Shown here: positions 17,930-25,808 of the stretch, piece by piece
How positions within the stretch are numbered: position 1 is the stretch's first letter
Layout of the letters: each line of letters starts with the position of its first letter
Assembly: GCA_017792345.1 (NCBI GenBank)
Contig: CP051228.1
Location: forward strand, 4,556,148 to 4,620,147
Length of the DNA stretch: 64,000 bases
DNA from: Mesoflavibacter sp.
Lineage (GTDB): Bacteria; Pseudomonadota; Alphaproteobacteria; UBA8366; Aestuariispiraceae
Reading direction: 5' to 3'
Program-made: the position numbers and the translations under genes
The notes under the pieces: generated by a model
Seen by the model: the letters and a program-made list of their open reading frames with translations, nothing else
What the model was told of the DNA's origin: nothing
The model's database searches: none

Positions 17930-18442
17930 CTATTGCACCAGCATCTTGACCAACAAAAGGTCCTTCACCGGCGTCGGTGCCAGCACCTGGCTAACCCGGC
18001 GGTACAGTTCCTCGCGCACCAGATAGGCGCCCTCGCTGCCGTTCAATTCTTCCGGGCGCAGTTCGCGCAGGAAGACGTTGAATTCCGAGACGACTTTCGG
18101 GCGCAACTGGTCCATACGTTGGACGGCCGCAGGGTCTTCGAGTTCCAATTGAACCTCGAGAACGAGAAAATTCTTCCGGGTTCCGGTGCCGCTAAGCGAC
18201 ACGGTCATTTCTTCCATTTCATAGAAGATGCCCGGCGGCTCGATCACAGGCGCCTTCGTTTCCTCGACCTGCTGCTCACCTTCCGGCGCCTCGCCGCCCA
18301 GCAGCCCGTCGAACAATCCAAGGGCAATTGCCGCACCCACCGCCCCGGCAATAAGGATCACCGGCAGCAGAATGAAGATTACCAGCTTTTTGCCGCTGAC
18401 CTTCCGCTTTACGGGGGCGTCATCGTCGTCTTCGTCGCTCAT
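17930..18442 (-). CDS. fliL: Flagellar basal body-associated protein FliL
   Basis: Single-pass membrane protein that surrounds and stabilises stators. The 170 residues start with an acidic N-terminus, then have a transmembrane helix at about 19-43 and a stomatin-like periplasmic domain ending RVSQVLAPTPVKDLLLVKMLVQ, as in FliL. I chose ATG 18442 (MSDEDDDD); the open frame to 18475 adds only unlikely residues. It is the first gene of the fliL-fliM-DUF6468-motE group. Confidence 0.94.
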   Translation of the reverse strand: MSDEDDDDAPVKRKVSGKKLVIFILLPVILIAGAVGAAIALGLFDGLLGGEAPEGEQQVEETKAPVIEPPGIFYEMEEMTVSLSGTGTRKNFLVLEVQLELEDPAAVQRMDQLRPKVVSEFNVFLRELRPEELNGSEGAYLVREELYRRVSQVLAPTPVKDLLLVKMLVQ

Positions 18443-18494
18443 ACACCAATATCCGCCAACTCTATGCTTCGGCACATTTTACCGGGCCAGACAC

Positions 18495-18509
18495 TAACAC
18501 AGTGTTAGC
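18495..18509. repeat. Perfect palindrome CTAACAC-A-GTGTTAG
   Basis: Seven-base arms around one central base, in the space between fliL and flgF. It lies about 55 nt upstream of the fliL start. It could be an operator for a dimeric regulator. No known site is matched with confidence. Confidence 0.55.
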
Positions 18510-18598
18510 CAAACGGAAAAACCTTACGGCGGAGGGGCAAACCATGCCCGTGCGGAGCTCAAGACGCTGCCGGGCGGCACCCCCACAACCGATAACTA

Positions 18599-18621
18599 TT
18601 TGAAAAGCATATATTTTCAAA
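18599..18621. repeat. Inverted repeat TTTGAAAA-N7-TTTTCAAA beside the flgF promoter
   Basis: Eight-base arms with a 7-base AT-rich centre. It ends two bases before the -24 element of the flgF sigma-54 promoter. It could be a regulator site or a bent-DNA element helping promoter function. Confidence 0.55.
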
Positions 18622-18623
18622 AC

Positions 18624-18639
18624 TGGCACGCCGATTGCT
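18624..18639 (+). promoter_or_regulatory. Sigma-54 promoter of flgF-flgG-flgA-flgH
   Basis: TGGCACGCCGATTGCT matches the -24/-12 consensus completely. Transcription would begin near 18651, about 68 nt before the flgF start. Confidence 0.88.
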
Positions 18640-18718
18640 CTATTGGTTGGCGAGAGAGCGGGGGCGGCTGTCGGGAAACGGACGCCCCAAAACGGAGAGA
18701 GCGAAAGGCGCATGCGCC

Positions 18719-19450
18719 ATGGAAAACACCACCTATATCGGCTTGTCCCGTCAATTGGGATTGCGGCGCGCGATGGATGCGGTCGCGCACAATATCGCGA
18801 ACGCCAACACACCGGGCTTCAAGGCGGAACGTCTCGTCTTCCGGGAATATCTGGCCAATCCTGAAAGCCGGGACGAACTGTCCTTCGTTCAGGATGTCGG
18901 CATGGCTCGCGATCTGACTAACGGGCCGCTGACGACGACCGGAAACGATTTCGACGTCGCGATCACCGAACAAGCCGGCTATTTCGTGATCGATACCCCG
19001 CTGGGCGAGCGCTACTCGCGCCATGGCCGCTTCCAGTTGGACGCCGGCGGCCAGTTGGTGACCGGCAACGGCTACCCGGTGCAGGGCCAGAATGGGCCGA
19101 TCACCATCAATTCGGATGATGGGCGTATCTCGATCGCGTCGGACGGAACCATCTCAAACGATCAGGGGGTCATCGGGAAACTGCGCGTGGTCGACTTCGA
19201 AGACCCGCAGCTTCTGCGCAAGGCCGCGAATGGCCTGTTCTCCGCCCCGCCGGAAGCGGAACCCGAGGATATCGGGACCCCTTCGTTGGCGCAGGGAATG
19301 ATCGAAGAATCCAACGTTCAGCCGGTCCTTGAACTGACCCGGATGATGCAGATCAACCGGACGCATGAAAGCGTCACCCGCTTCCTGAAGCAGGAAGACG
19401 ACCGCATCAAGGACATGATCGACAAGCTGGCCCGTCAGGGTCAGGCGTAA
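18719..19450 (+). CDS. flgF: Flagellar proximal rod protein FlgF
   Basis: Rod protein of 243 residues with the N-terminal signature AVAHNIANANTPGFKAER and a C-terminal helix with LTRMMQINRTHESV. I chose ATG 18719 (MENTTYIGLSRQLG); the frame upstream to 18635 would overlap the sigma-54 promoter. The ribosome site GAAAGG is about 12 nt upstream. First gene of the flgF-flgG-flgA-flgH operon. Confidence 0.96.
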   Translation: MENTTYIGLSRQLGLRRAMDAVAHNIANANTPGFKAERLVFREYLANPESRDELSFVQDVGMARDLTNGPLTTTGNDFDVAITEQAGYFVIDTPLGERYSRHGRFQLDAGGQLVTGNGYPVQGQNGPITINSDDGRISIASDGTISNDQGVIGKLRVVDFEDPQLLRKAANGLFSAPPEAEPEDIGTPSLAQGMIEESNVQPVLELTRMMQINRTHESVTRFLKQEDDRIKDMIDKLARQGQA

Positions 19451-19491
19451 CCGGCCGCGTTAAGCACGGACACGGGTAAGGAGAGAAGGCA

Positions 19492-20277
19492 ATGCGATCT
19501 TTGAGCATCGGCGCGACGGGCATGCTGGCACAACAGCTGAACGTCGAAGTCATCTCCCACAACATCGCGAACATGAACACCACGTCCTATCAGCGCCGCC
19601 GCGCCGAGTTCCAGGACCTGTTGTATCAGAACATGCGCCGCGTCGGGTCGGACAGTTCCGACGCCAACACGACGGTGCCGGTCGGTGTCCAGGTGGGCCT
19701 GGGCGTCAAAACGGCGGCGGTCTACCGGATCACCGAACAGGGTAACCTGACCCTGACGGAAAACCCGTTGGACGTGGCGATCAACGGCGAAGGCTACTTC
19801 CGTATCCAGCTTCCGAACGGCGACACCGCCTATACCCGCGCTGGATCGTTCCAGCTGGACGGCGACGGCGATGTGGTCACGGTGGACGGTTTCCAGGTCG
19901 AACCGGGCCTGACCATCCCCAACAACGCCATCGACATTTCGATCAACCCGTCGGGTCAGGTCGTGGTCTCCTTGGACGGGCAGACCGCCCCCCAGACCGT
20001 CGGTCAGTTGGAACTGGCGCGTTTCCCGAACGATGCCGGCTTGCTGGCGGTCGGGGACAATCTGTTCCTGGAGACCCCGGCCTCCGGCGCGCCGACCACG
20101 GCGACGCCCGGATCTGCGGGGTTCGGGACGATCCAGCAAGGCTTCCTGGAAACCTCCAACGTCAATGTCGTGGAGGAAATCACGAACCTGATCACCGCCC
20201 AGCGCGCCTATGAGATGAACTCCAAAGTTATCGAGACGTCGGACCAGATGATGTCGACGCTGACCAACCTGCGTTAA
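19492..20277 (+). CDS. flgG: Flagellar distal rod protein FlgG
   Basis: Distal rod protein of 261 residues, the canonical length. It has the motif SHNIANMNTTSYQRRRAEFQ near the start, the GYFRIQLPNG core, and the C-terminal LITAQRAYEMNSKVIETSD helix. AAGGAGAGAAGG precedes the ATG. It lies 41 nt after flgF. Confidence 0.98.
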   Translation: MRSLSIGATGMLAQQLNVEVISHNIANMNTTSYQRRRAEFQDLLYQNMRRVGSDSSDANTTVPVGVQVGLGVKTAAVYRITEQGNLTLTENPLDVAINGEGYFRIQLPNGDTAYTRAGSFQLDGDGDVVTVDGFQVEPGLTIPNNAIDISINPSGQVVVSLDGQTAPQTVGQLELARFPNDAGLLAVGDNLFLETPASGAPTTATPGSAGFGTIQQGFLETSNVNVVEEITNLITAQRAYEMNSKVIETSDQMMSTLTNLR

Positions 20278-20308
20278 GCGCTGCGGCCGGATCGTGAGGA
20301 GACTGAGA

Positions 20309-21331
20309 ATGAAACCCGTTACCACGCACAGCCTGAGCATCGTCTACGCCCTGCTGCTAGCCGGGTTCACGCTCGCCCTCACCGTACCGGTCGTAACAGC
20401 CCGCGCGGAGGACAAGGCGAGCTCGACGGAAGAGAAGGTACCGGTCATCCTCAATCCGATCGTTCAGATCGAAGGCGACCAAATCCTGCTGGGCGACGTC
20501 TTCACGCCGCTGGACCGCTATGCCGACCGTGTCATCGCCCGGGCCCCCGCGCCCGGCGAGGAACTGGTCCTGCCGGCGGTCTGGCTTTGGAAGGTCGCCA
20601 AGACCTTCGGCGTCGAATGGCAGCCGACCAGCACGGCGGATATCGTGACCGTGTCGCGTCCCAGCTCAGTGATCGGCCAGGACCAGATCGACGACCTGCT
20701 GACCCAGTCCTTCTTTGCCCGGACGGGTGAAGACGATCTGATCGAACTGGAACTGGACGGCGGTCCGACACGGATCGACCTGCCGCGTTCCGTGGCACCG
20801 ACAGCCCGGATCGACCGCTTCGACCTGGACGCACGCAGCGGCCGCTTCACCGCGACCCTGATCGCGCCCGCCACCGGTCGTCCGCTGGAACGGATCAACA
20901 TCTCCGGCCGCTTCCATCGCGTGGTGGAAATGCCGGTCCCGTCCCGCCGTCTGGGCGTCGGCAGTCTGATCCAGCAAGGCGACATCACTATGATGCGGAT
21001 CCGCGAGGACGGTCTGGGCACGAACCTGATCGTCGACCCGGAACGCCTGATCGGCCAGGCCGTCCGCCGCTCCCTGTCCGCCGGAAAGCCGGTTCGGATC
21101 GGGGATGTCAATGCGCCGCGGCTGGTTGAAAAGGGGCGCGTCATCGTCGTCACGCTGACGACCGAAACCATGACCCTGACCGTCAATGCCCGCGCCATGG
21201 AACCGGGTGCGCTCGGCGACATCATCCGGGTCCAGAACACCCAGAGCAACACGGTGATCGACGCCGTGGTGACCGGAGAAGGCCGCGCATCGGTCAATCT
21301 TCCGCAGTCCCTGGCCGCCAACATTCAGTGA
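20309..21331 (+). CDS. flgA: Flagellar P-ring assembly chaperone FlgA
   Basis: Periplasmic chaperone for the FlgI P-ring. At 340 residues it is longer than the enterobacterial protein (about 219). It has a signal peptide (about 1-33) and a C-terminal SAF/FlgA domain with VGSLIQQGDITMMRI and the LIGQAVRRSLSAGKPV segment. I chose ATG 20309, preceded by GAGGAG at 8 nt; a GTG at 20294 is in frame. It lies between flgG and flgH, as in Caulobacter. Confidence 0.94.
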   Translation: MKPVTTHSLSIVYALLLAGFTLALTVPVVTARAEDKASSTEEKVPVILNPIVQIEGDQILLGDVFTPLDRYADRVIARAPAPGEELVLPAVWLWKVAKTFGVEWQPTSTADIVTVSRPSSVIGQDQIDDLLTQSFFARTGEDDLIELELDGGPTRIDLPRSVAPTARIDRFDLDARSGRFTATLIAPATGRPLERINISGRFHRVVEMPVPSRRLGVGSLIQQGDITMMRIREDGLGTNLIVDPERLIGQAVRRSLSAGKPVRIGDVNAPRLVEKGRVIVVTLTTETMTLTVNARAMEPGALGDIIRVQNTQSNTVIDAVVTGEGRASVNLPQSLAANIQ

Positions 21332-21363
21332 TGCCGACCGCATCGACCCGAGGAGAGAAACCG

Positions 21364-22137
21364 ATGATTGACGCAACACGCAAAAACGGACGAAACCGGC
21401 GCCATGCGCTGCTGGGCGCGATCCTGGCGACGACCATGCTGGCCGGCTGCAATTCCCTGGAGCGATTGGCCCAGGTCGGCGACGAGCCGCCGCTGAACCC
21501 GATCACCAATCCGACGCATCAATACGGCTACAAGCCGGTCAGCATGCCGATGCCGCAGCCTGTGACCGCGTCCTACGCGCCGAACTCGCTGTGGCGCCCG
21601 GGCAGCCGCGCCTTCCTGAAGGATCTGCGCGCCAACGATATCGGCGACATCGTGACGGTTACGATCTCGATCGACGAACAGGCCGAACTGAGCAATTCGT
21701 CGAGCCGAAACCGCGACAGCAGCGAATCGGCGGGAGCTCCGTCCCTGCTGGGCTACGAAAGCGCCCTCGACACCTTCCTGCCGGAGGCGGTCGATCCGAC
21801 ATCCCTGATCGGTATCGGCAGCAACTCCTCGAACACCGGCGGCGGCTCGATCAGCCGGTCGGAGGCGATCACCTTGAATGTGGCCGCCGTCGTGACGCAG
21901 GTTCTGCCGAACGGCAACCTGGTGATCCATGGCCGGCAGGAAACCCGCGTGAACTATGAAATCCGCGAACTCCAGATCGCCGGCGTGATCCGGCCGCAGG
22001 ACATCACCGCGACGAACACGGTCGAATACAACGACATCGCCGAGGCCCGGCTGGCCTATGGCGGCCGCGGTCACATCTCCGATTTCCAGCAACCTCGCTG
22101 GGGGACGCAGATCATCGATATCGTGATGCCGTTCTAA
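21364..22137 (+). CDS. flgH: Flagellar L-ring lipoprotein FlgH
   Basis: Outer-membrane L-ring protein. Of 257 residues the N-terminus is a lipoprotein signal with lipobox LAGC (cysteine near residue 29). The FlgH motifs LWRPGSRAFLKDLRANDIGDIVTV and LPNGNLVIHGRQE follow. I chose ATG 21364, preceded by GAGGAGAG; the frame upstream to 21328 overlaps the end of flgA. It is the last gene before a strong terminator. Confidence 0.97.
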   Translation: MIDATRKNGRNRRHALLGAILATTMLAGCNSLERLAQVGDEPPLNPITNPTHQYGYKPVSMPMPQPVTASYAPNSLWRPGSRAFLKDLRANDIGDIVTVTISIDEQAELSNSSSRNRDSSESAGAPSLLGYESALDTFLPEAVDPTSLIGIGSNSSNTGGGSISRSEAITLNVAAVVTQVLPNGNLVIHGRQETRVNYEIRELQIAGVIRPQDITATNTVEYNDIAEARLAYGGRGHISDFQQPRWGTQIIDIVMPF

Positions 22138-22216
22138 CGGCGGCATCACCAACAGTTTCGGATACGCCCGCGTACTCTCTCCTCTCCTCTCTCTCCCCAC
22201 GCGGCGTTGTCCGAAC

Positions 22217-22250
22217 GGGGCCCGGCCTCCCAGCCGGGCCCCCTTCTCTT
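22217..22250 (+). terminator. Terminator of the flgF-flgH operon
   Basis: Perfect 10-bp stem GGGGCCCGGC / GCCGGGCCCC with a 6-base loop, followed by CTTCTCTTT. It lies 80 nt after the flgH stop. Confidence 0.8.
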
Positions 22251-22270
22251 TCAGCAGAGTGCTGCAAAAC

Positions 22271-22307
22271 GATAGGCCCGGCACGTTCCCCACGTGCCGG
22301 GCCTATC
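22271..22307 (-). terminator. Terminator of dksA
   Basis: Perfect 16-bp stem GATAGGCCCGGCACGT with a 5-base loop. On the minus strand it is followed by GTTTTGC, so it best serves dksA, 54 nt downstream of that gene's stop. It may also act on the plus strand. Confidence 0.8.
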
Positions 22308-22360
22308 GCATCCCCTCTCAATGGACCGCCGGCGCCGCTATCGCCGTTGGTCCTGCAAAC

Positions 22361-22831
22361 TCAGTCTTCCCGGTGCAGGCGCTCCATGCGCTCATGATTT
22401 TCCTGGGCCTCCAGGCTCAGGGTCGCGATCGGGCGCGCTTCCAGGCGCCGCAGGGAGATCGGTTCGCCCGTCTCTTCGCAATATCCGTAGGAATCGTCGG
22501 TGATGCGTTCCAGCGCGGCATCGATCTTGGTGATCAGCTTGCGCTCGCGGTCCCGGGTGCGCAATTCGATGGCCCGGTCGGTTTCCATCGAGGCCCGGTC
22601 CGTCAGATCCGGCTGCGCCAGGCTTTCCGACTGCATGCTTTCCAGCGTCTCGGTCGACTCCCGAAGAAGTTCAGCCCGCCAGGTCAGCAATTTCTGTCGA
22701 AAGTACTCTTTCTGCAGGGGATTCATGAACTCTTCGTCTTCGCTGGGCCGGTAGTCCGGCGGCAACAACGTAGACGCAAGAGGCGTCGAGGTGTTGGTAA
22801 CAGTATCGTCCGAAGCCTCGCTGCTCGACAT
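22361..22831 (-). CDS. dksA: DksA-family RNA polymerase-binding transcription factor
   Basis: 156 residues with the long coiled coil and the terminal globular domain of DksA. Instead of a four-cysteine zinc finger there is a single cysteine (YCEETGEPISLRRLEARP, then ATLSLEAQ where the second pair would be). This variant is common in alphaproteobacteria. DksA acts with ppGpp at rRNA and other promoters. It sits between flagellar genes but has its own terminator and probably its own promoter (22877-22905). Confidence 0.93.
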   Translation of the reverse strand: MSSSEASDDTVTNTSTPLASTLLPPDYRPSEDEEFMNPLQKEYFRQKLLTWRAELLRESTETLESMQSESLAQPDLTDRASMETDRAIELRTRDRERKLITKIDAALERITDDSYGYCEETGEPISLRRLEARPIATLSLEAQENHERMERLHRED

Positions 22832-22876
22832 ACCCTTCTCCCGAAGTTGGTCGGCCCCCTACATAGGAACGCGCGG

Positions 22877-22905
22877 CTTATATTGCGCAATGCCTCTCAA
22901 CACAA
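22877..22905 (-). promoter_or_regulatory. Candidate sigma-70-type promoter of dksA
   Basis: Minus strand TTGTGT, 17-base spacer, TATAAG, starting transcription about 40 nt before the dksA ATG. Inferred from similarity to the consensus only. Confidence 0.4.
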
Positions 22906-22954
22906 CCCCTTTCTTTTACTGAAATTTCCCGGCGCGCTGCCGCAACGCAGCATC

Positions 22955-22976
22955 AGGGAAACCAACCGGTTTCCCT
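22955..22976 (-). terminator. Hairpin downstream of fliX, possible terminator
   Basis: Perfect 9-bp stem AGGGAAACC / GGTTTCCCT with a 4-base loop, 69 nt after the fliX stop. There is no T-run, so termination is uncertain. Confidence 0.35.
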
Positions 22977-23044
22977 AAGCGCCCGAATTAGAACGAGAAT
23001 GAAAGGTTAACGCGTCCGATGAGCAGCGCAGCGCCGCCCCCCGA

Positions 23045-23500
23045 TTAAAGGTCGCGCCCGTGCTTCGCCAGCTCCACTTCCACTCGAAGCTCGATATCCG
23101 CAATCAACGATGACAATTGTGGATTCGCCGCCGAGTCGCCCCTGCGGGCCAAAGCTTCGCGGATCTGCAACAGTCGCTGACGCGGTATACTGCCCGTCAG
23201 CAGCGCGACGCGGATCTCGTCCAGCCGGTCCAGCAGCTCCTCGCCGCGATCCACCGCGGCACGGTTCCGCTTGCGTTCATCCGCATCCACCGCCGGCGTA
23301 TCGTCGATCCCTTGCAGCGCCAGCAATGCGCCGACGGAACTGATACCGCCGCCGCCCGAAACGCCGCCCGTTTCGTCGGATTTGTCATCCCCGCTGCCGC
23401 GCAGCGCGTCGGAGAACCCGGCCCCTTTGGCGCCGGAGGATTTGGATGTTTTCTTTGAGGGGCCGACCTTACCGGTCGATCCAGGACCATCGATTTTCAT
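23045..23500 (-). CDS. fliX: Flagellar assembly regulator FliX
   Basis: 151 residues: a disordered Gly/Ser/Lys-rich N-terminus with MKIDGPGSTGKVG, then the conserved FliX core from about 60 (LLALQGIDDTP) to LRVEVELAKHGRDL at the end. In Caulobacter FliX binds FlbD and couples basal-body assembly to activation of sigma-54 promoters. flbD is present at 59.2 kb. fliX is divergent from flgI, also as in Caulobacter. Confidence 0.93.
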   Translation of the reverse strand: MKIDGPGSTGKVGPSKKTSKSSGAKGAGFSDALRGSGDDKSDETGGVSGGGGISSVGALLALQGIDDTPAVDADERKRNRAAVDRGEELLDRLDEIRVALLTGSIPRQRLLQIREALARRGDSAANPQLSSLIADIELRVEVELAKHGRDL

Positions 23501-23591
23501 GCCGATACCTTACCCGCTTTCCTCGCCGCGCGAAACGCCTGCGCTGAAATTCGCCGACGATTCCACCCGGGCGGCAAGGAGATCCGGACCC

Positions 23592-23604
23592 GGCAAGACT
23601 TGCC
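23592..23604. promoter_or_regulatory. Palindrome GGCAAG-A-CTTGCC, candidate FlbD enhancer (ftr-like)
   Basis: Perfect 6+1+6 palindrome between fliX and flgI, 72 bases upstream of the flgI sigma-54 promoter. Its GGCAA half-sites resemble, from memory, the ftr elements bound by Caulobacter FlbD. A similar GGCAATTTCTGCC is found upstream of fliF. Confidence 0.5.
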
Positions 23605-23675
23605 CGATCCTCCCGTTGCATCAAACCGCTCCGCTGCAAGACATTGAAAAGGCGCCATAAAATCTGAGCTCGACT

Positions 23676-23691
23676 TGGCACGACTTTCGCA
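23676..23691 (+). promoter_or_regulatory. Sigma-54 promoter of flgI-flgJ-flgN-flgK
   Basis: TGGCACGACTTTCGCA: perfect -24 half, one mismatch in the -12 half, correct 10-base GG-to-GC spacing. Transcription would start near 23702, 44 nt before flgI. Confidence 0.78.
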
Positions 23692-23745
23692 TCGGAAGGC
23701 GCGAGACGGGAAGTTTGTCCCTTTCCGGAGAGAGAGACGAGAGAG

Positions 23746-24927
23746 ATGACCAAAGATTTCCGCATTCGATCGCAAGGCTATGGCGACATCCGAACCCCGG
23801 GATTTCGGGTTCTGCTGCGCTGGCTGGCGGCGCTGACGCTCATCGCGCTCTGCTGGGCCCTGGTGCCGGCCGTCGCGTCGGCCCAGTCCCGGATCAAGGA
23901 CATCGTCGATTTCGAAGGTGTGCGCGACAACATGTTGGTCGGGTACGGCCTTGTGGTCGGCCTGAACGGAACCGGCGACAGCCTGGACAGCGCGGTATTC
24001 ACCCGCGAGAGCCTGGTTGGGATGCTGCAGCGCATGGGCGTGAATGCCAGCGACGCCAACCTGGACACCGACAACGTCGCCGCCGTTATGGTCACCGCGA
24101 CGCTGCCGCCCTTCTCGCGCCAGGGATCGCGCGTCGATGTCGTGGTGTCGGCGATGGGCGATTCCGACAGCTTGTTGGGCGGAACGCTTCTGGTAACCCC
24201 GCTGCTGGGCGCGGATGGTGAGATCTATGCGGTTTCGCAGGGCACGGTCGCCGTCGGTGGGTTCTCGGCCCAAGGCGCGGCGGAAACCGTCGTAAAGGGC
24301 GTCCCGACCAGCGGCCGGATCGCCAATGGTGCGATTATCGAGCGCGAAATTCCCTTCGAACTGGTCCAGCTTCGGACAGTCAAGCTTAGCCTTCGAAACC
24401 CCGACTTCACGACGGCGCGCCGGATTTCCCGCGCCATCGACGCCTTCGTCGGCGAGCCGACGGCCAAGACCCTGGACCCCGCAACGGTGCAGTTGGTGAT
24501 TCCGCCCAGCTATGACGGCGAATTGGTCGAGCTGCTGACGGATGTCGAGCAATTGCGGGTCGAACCGGATCAGATCGCCCGCGTCGTGATCGACGAACAA
24601 TCCGGTGTCATCGTCATGGGTGAGAATGTCGGGATCAGCACGGTGGCTGTGGCACAGGGCAACCTGACCGTCCGCATCACCGAGACCCAGCAGGTATCCC
24701 AGCCGAGCCCGTTCTCGAATACCGGGACAACCGAGGTCGTCGACCGCACGAATATCGAAATCGACGAAGACGCCGATCGCCGCCTGGGTATCGTCGGCGG
24801 CACGGTCGAGCTTCAAGACCTGGTCAATGGTTTGAACGCCCTGGGCGTCGGACCGCGCGACATGATCACCATTCTTCAGGCGATCAAGGCCGCCGGCGCG
24901 CTGCAGGCCGAAATCGAGGTGCTCTAA
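23746..24927 (+). CDS. flgI: Flagellar P-ring protein FlgI
   Basis: Periplasmic P-ring subunit of 393 residues. It has a long N-terminal extension with signal peptide (hydrophobic 22-42, ending ASAQS), then the family motifs RIKDIVDFEGVRDNMLVGYG, LVVGLNGTGDSL and ARVVIDEQSGVIVMGENV. A GGAGAGAGA ribosome site precedes the ATG. First gene of its operon, with flgJ 3 nt downstream. Confidence 0.98.
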   Translation: MTKDFRIRSQGYGDIRTPGFRVLLRWLAALTLIALCWALVPAVASAQSRIKDIVDFEGVRDNMLVGYGLVVGLNGTGDSLDSAVFTRESLVGMLQRMGVNASDANLDTDNVAAVMVTATLPPFSRQGSRVDVVVSAMGDSDSLLGGTLLVTPLLGADGEIYAVSQGTVAVGGFSAQGAAETVVKGVPTSGRIANGAIIEREIPFELVQLRTVKLSLRNPDFTTARRISRAIDAFVGEPTAKTLDPATVQLVIPPSYDGELVELLTDVEQLRVEPDQIARVVIDEQSGVIVMGENVGISTVAVAQGNLTVRITETQQVSQPSPFSNTGTTEVVDRTNIEIDEDADRRLGIVGGTVELQDLVNGLNALGVGPRDMITILQAIKAAGALQAEIEVL

Positions 24928-24930
24928 GCC

Positions 24931-25299
24931 ATGGATTACACTTCCGACATGATGATGGACGCGGCGCGCGGCATGACCATGCGCGGCGTTCCGAAACTGT
25001 CCCCCGACGATATGCCGGCGGACATCAAGAAGGCGGCGGTCGAGTTCGAAGCGGTATTCGCGACCCAAATGCTGCAGCCGATGTTCGAGGAGCTGTCCTC
25101 CGACGGCGTGTTCGGCGGCGGTCATGCCGAAGACATCTATCGCTCCCTGATGGTGCAGGAATTCGGGAACCTGATCGCCAAGCGCGGCGGTCTGGGTATC
25201 GCCGAGACGGTCACCTCCGAACTGCTGCGTATTCAGGAAGCCCAATCCAACCCCAACACGGCAAAACCGAGCCCCGTCAGTCAGGAGTCCGGACAATGA
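24931..25299 (+). CDS. flgJ: Rod-binding protein FlgJ (short form, no muramidase)
   Basis: 122 residues equivalent to the N-terminal rod-capping half of enterobacterial FlgJ: KKAAVEFEAVFATQMLQPMFEEL and FGGGHAEDIYRSLMVQEFGN. The peptidoglycan hydrolase domain is absent, as is usual in alphaproteobacteria, where the protein is also called CheL. It overlaps flgN by 4 nt. Confidence 0.94.
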   Translation: MDYTSDMMMDAARGMTMRGVPKLSPDDMPADIKKAAVEFEAVFATQMLQPMFEELSSDGVFGGGHAEDIYRSLMVQEFGNLIAKRGGLGIAETVTSELLRIQEAQSNPNTAKPSPVSQESGQ

Positions 25300-25724
25300 A
25301 CGCCACCATTCGCGCCCATAATCTGATCGATCTGATGCAGGACCTCGTGTCGGTCCTGGAACGCGAGAACGCCCTTCTGGAACGCCCGCGCTCATCCGAT
25401 CTGACCCCGCTGGTCGAAGAAAAGCAGGCGCTGTTCAAGCTTTACGAGGACCAGATCGCCGCGATCGCGCAGGAGCCGAATTTCGCGGCCTCCCTTCCGG
25501 ACGAAATCAATGACCGCCTGAAGGATCTGGCCTACGCATTCGACGACGCGATGAAGGTAAACCGCCGCAAGCTGGAGATCCTGACGAAATCCAGCCAGCA
25601 CATCGTCGACCGGATCGTCGAAGCCGCCAAGAGTGCCGCCGGGCAGGTCCCGCGCTATGGCCGCCAGGGCACGGTGACCGAAGGCCGCGCGGCGGCGCCG
25701 GTCGCAATGAACCAGGAAGTTTAA
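25296..25724 (+). CDS. flgN: FlgN-like chaperone
   Basis: 142-residue helical protein with the FlgN pattern (DLMQDLVSVLERENALLERP, then EEKQALFKLYEDQ). FlgN binds hook-filament junction proteins FlgK and FlgL before export. flgK is the next gene, and the ATG overlaps the stop of flgJ. Assignment rests on pattern and context. Confidence 0.85.
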   Translation: MNATIRAHNLIDLMQDLVSVLERENALLERPRSSDLTPLVEEKQALFKLYEDQIAAIAQEPNFAASLPDEINDRLKDLAYAFDDAMKVNRRKLEILTKSSQHIVDRIVEAAKSAAGQVPRYGRQGTVTEGRAAAPVAMNQEV

Positions 25725-25808
25725 ACCAAAGGAAGGTTGGGGCGCGGCGAGGCCGCAGAAGCGGGCCATGCCGCGATCACGTCCCAGATTTCAGGAAAGG
25801 CAAAGCCG

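Noticed and set aside
18635-18718. N-terminal extension of flgF
   Set aside because: It begins inside the sigma-54 promoter, before the predicted transcription start.
23497-25395. 632-residue open frame antisense to flgI and flgJ
   Set aside because: Shadow of real genes; no family motifs, and it would cover the flgI promoter.
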